A stretch of DNA of 53,973 nucleotides from the NCBI GenBank assembly GCA_944383695.1, contig CALWQP010000020.1, positions 1 through 53,973 of the forward strand, given 5' to 3'. A program made the position numbers and the translations under genes. Shown piece after piece: positions 53,711-53,973 of the stretch (positions are counted from its first letter, which is position 1; each line of letters starts with the position of its first letter). Origin of the DNA: an uncultured Mediterraneibacter sp. (GTDB lineage: Bacteria; Bacillota; Clostridia; Lachnospirales; Lachnospiraceae). The notes beneath the pieces are model-generated. The model searched no databases. It was not told the origin of the DNA and saw only the letters and a program-made list of their open reading frames with translations.

Positions 53711-53973
53711 TAAGCATTGATGTTGAATCATCCTGGCGTATCTGCTACCCGGCTCCACTGTTTCTTTACGTCCTGCAGGATAAAATATTCACTTATCAAG
53801 GTACAGCGCCTTCAAAGGCAGGAATAGAAAGGGAATATTCCTGCCTTTCAACTTAAAGCCGGATTTTAAAATCCAAAATTTTCGTAATCAGCTTTGTCTG
53901 CATTCTGCGGAGCCTAGCGGACTCCGATGCGTTTCAGAGCGGACGCTGTGCGGAGCATAACGGACGCCCTGAA
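53711..53973. other. Right-edge region with hairpins, no convincing gene
   Basis: A perfect 13-bp stem with a 9-base loop lies at 53814-53848, and GGATTTTAAAATCC at 53861-53874 is a perfect palindrome. The last 70 bases are GC-rich with five near copies of CGGA(G/C). Short minus-strand frames exist (for example one starting MQTKLITKILDFKIRL) but none is convincing. Confidence 0.5.

Larger units (their letters stand above)
49750..53973. mobile_element. Left end of a serine-recombinase integrative element
   Basis: The element holds a membrane-protein cargo gene, a large serine recombinase and a small SHOCT-like gene, all on the minus strand, and continues past the window. Composition falls to markedly AT-rich at about 49.5-53.4 kb. 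The probable junction is inside the methyltransferase remnant; the exact crossover dinucleotide cannot be set without the other end. Whether it is conjugative or only mobilisable cannot be told from what is visible. Confidence 0.7.

Overview
The window looks like chromosome from a spore-forming, low-to-medium GC gut Clostridia, most likely Lachnospiraceae. The evidence is a complete forespore-switch operon (spoIIAA-spoIIAB-sigF) continuing into spoVAA-spoVAB, a bile salt hydrolase, an actinobacterial/clostridial-type aspartate aminotransferase, a valine T-box, and Lachnospiraceae-style serine recombinase cargo. I saw no rRNA, tRNA or CRISPR array. Almost all calls rest on motif recognition by eye, without database searches.

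Left part (1-12.2 kb): short direct repeats at the extreme left edge, then a YbaK-type tRNA deacylase and glycerol kinase; a LysR regulator divergent from a YeiH exporter; a PLP aminotransferase; an operon for a heterodimeric multidrug ABC exporter with its own MarR regulator and two operator-like palindromes over the promoter; and a GH31 alpha-glucosidase. Middle part (12.2-33.4 kb): a 1201-residue MacB-like ABC protein with repeats in its external domain; a perfect 20-bp inverted repeat; the sporulation operon; and a T-box-controlled transcription unit valS - LTA-synthase-like sulfatase - folC - 43-codon ORF - TPR membrane protein, closed by a terminator. Then come a glucosaminidase, nicotinate phosphoribosyltransferase, a D-Ala-D-Ala ligase/murF pair for cell-wall precursors, a HAD phosphatase and thioredoxin.

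Right part (33.5-49.5 kb): a Crp/Fnr regulator; an ABC-F ribosome-protection gene behind a leader that ends in an intrinsic terminator (attenuation layout); a YitT/YczE-like protein controlled by a divergent MerR regulator through a 19-bp-spacer promoter; EamA transporter plus aroE; bile salt hydrolase plus a holin-like gene, both with Shine-Dalgarno sequences inside hairpins; a decayed lipoprotein/membrane-protein gene; an AT-rich dGTPase; and a sugar/polyol operon (mannitol-dehydrogenase family oxidoreductase, GntP permease, fructokinase) divergent from a ROK repressor. The fructokinase carries an N-terminal HPr-like domain that lacks the phosphorylatable histidine but keeps the regulatory serine; this fusion is the most unusual protein architecture in the window.

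Far right (about 49.7 kb to the end): the left end of an integrated mobile element. A 24-codon tail resembling an RlmD/RumA 23S rRNA methyltransferase remains outside, followed by an AT-rich ten-helix membrane protein with a helical-repeat tail (cargo between the presumed attachment site and the integrase), a large serine recombinase, a 49-codon SHOCT-like ORF, and a 23-bp palindrome of BlaI/CopY type. The element runs off the right edge.
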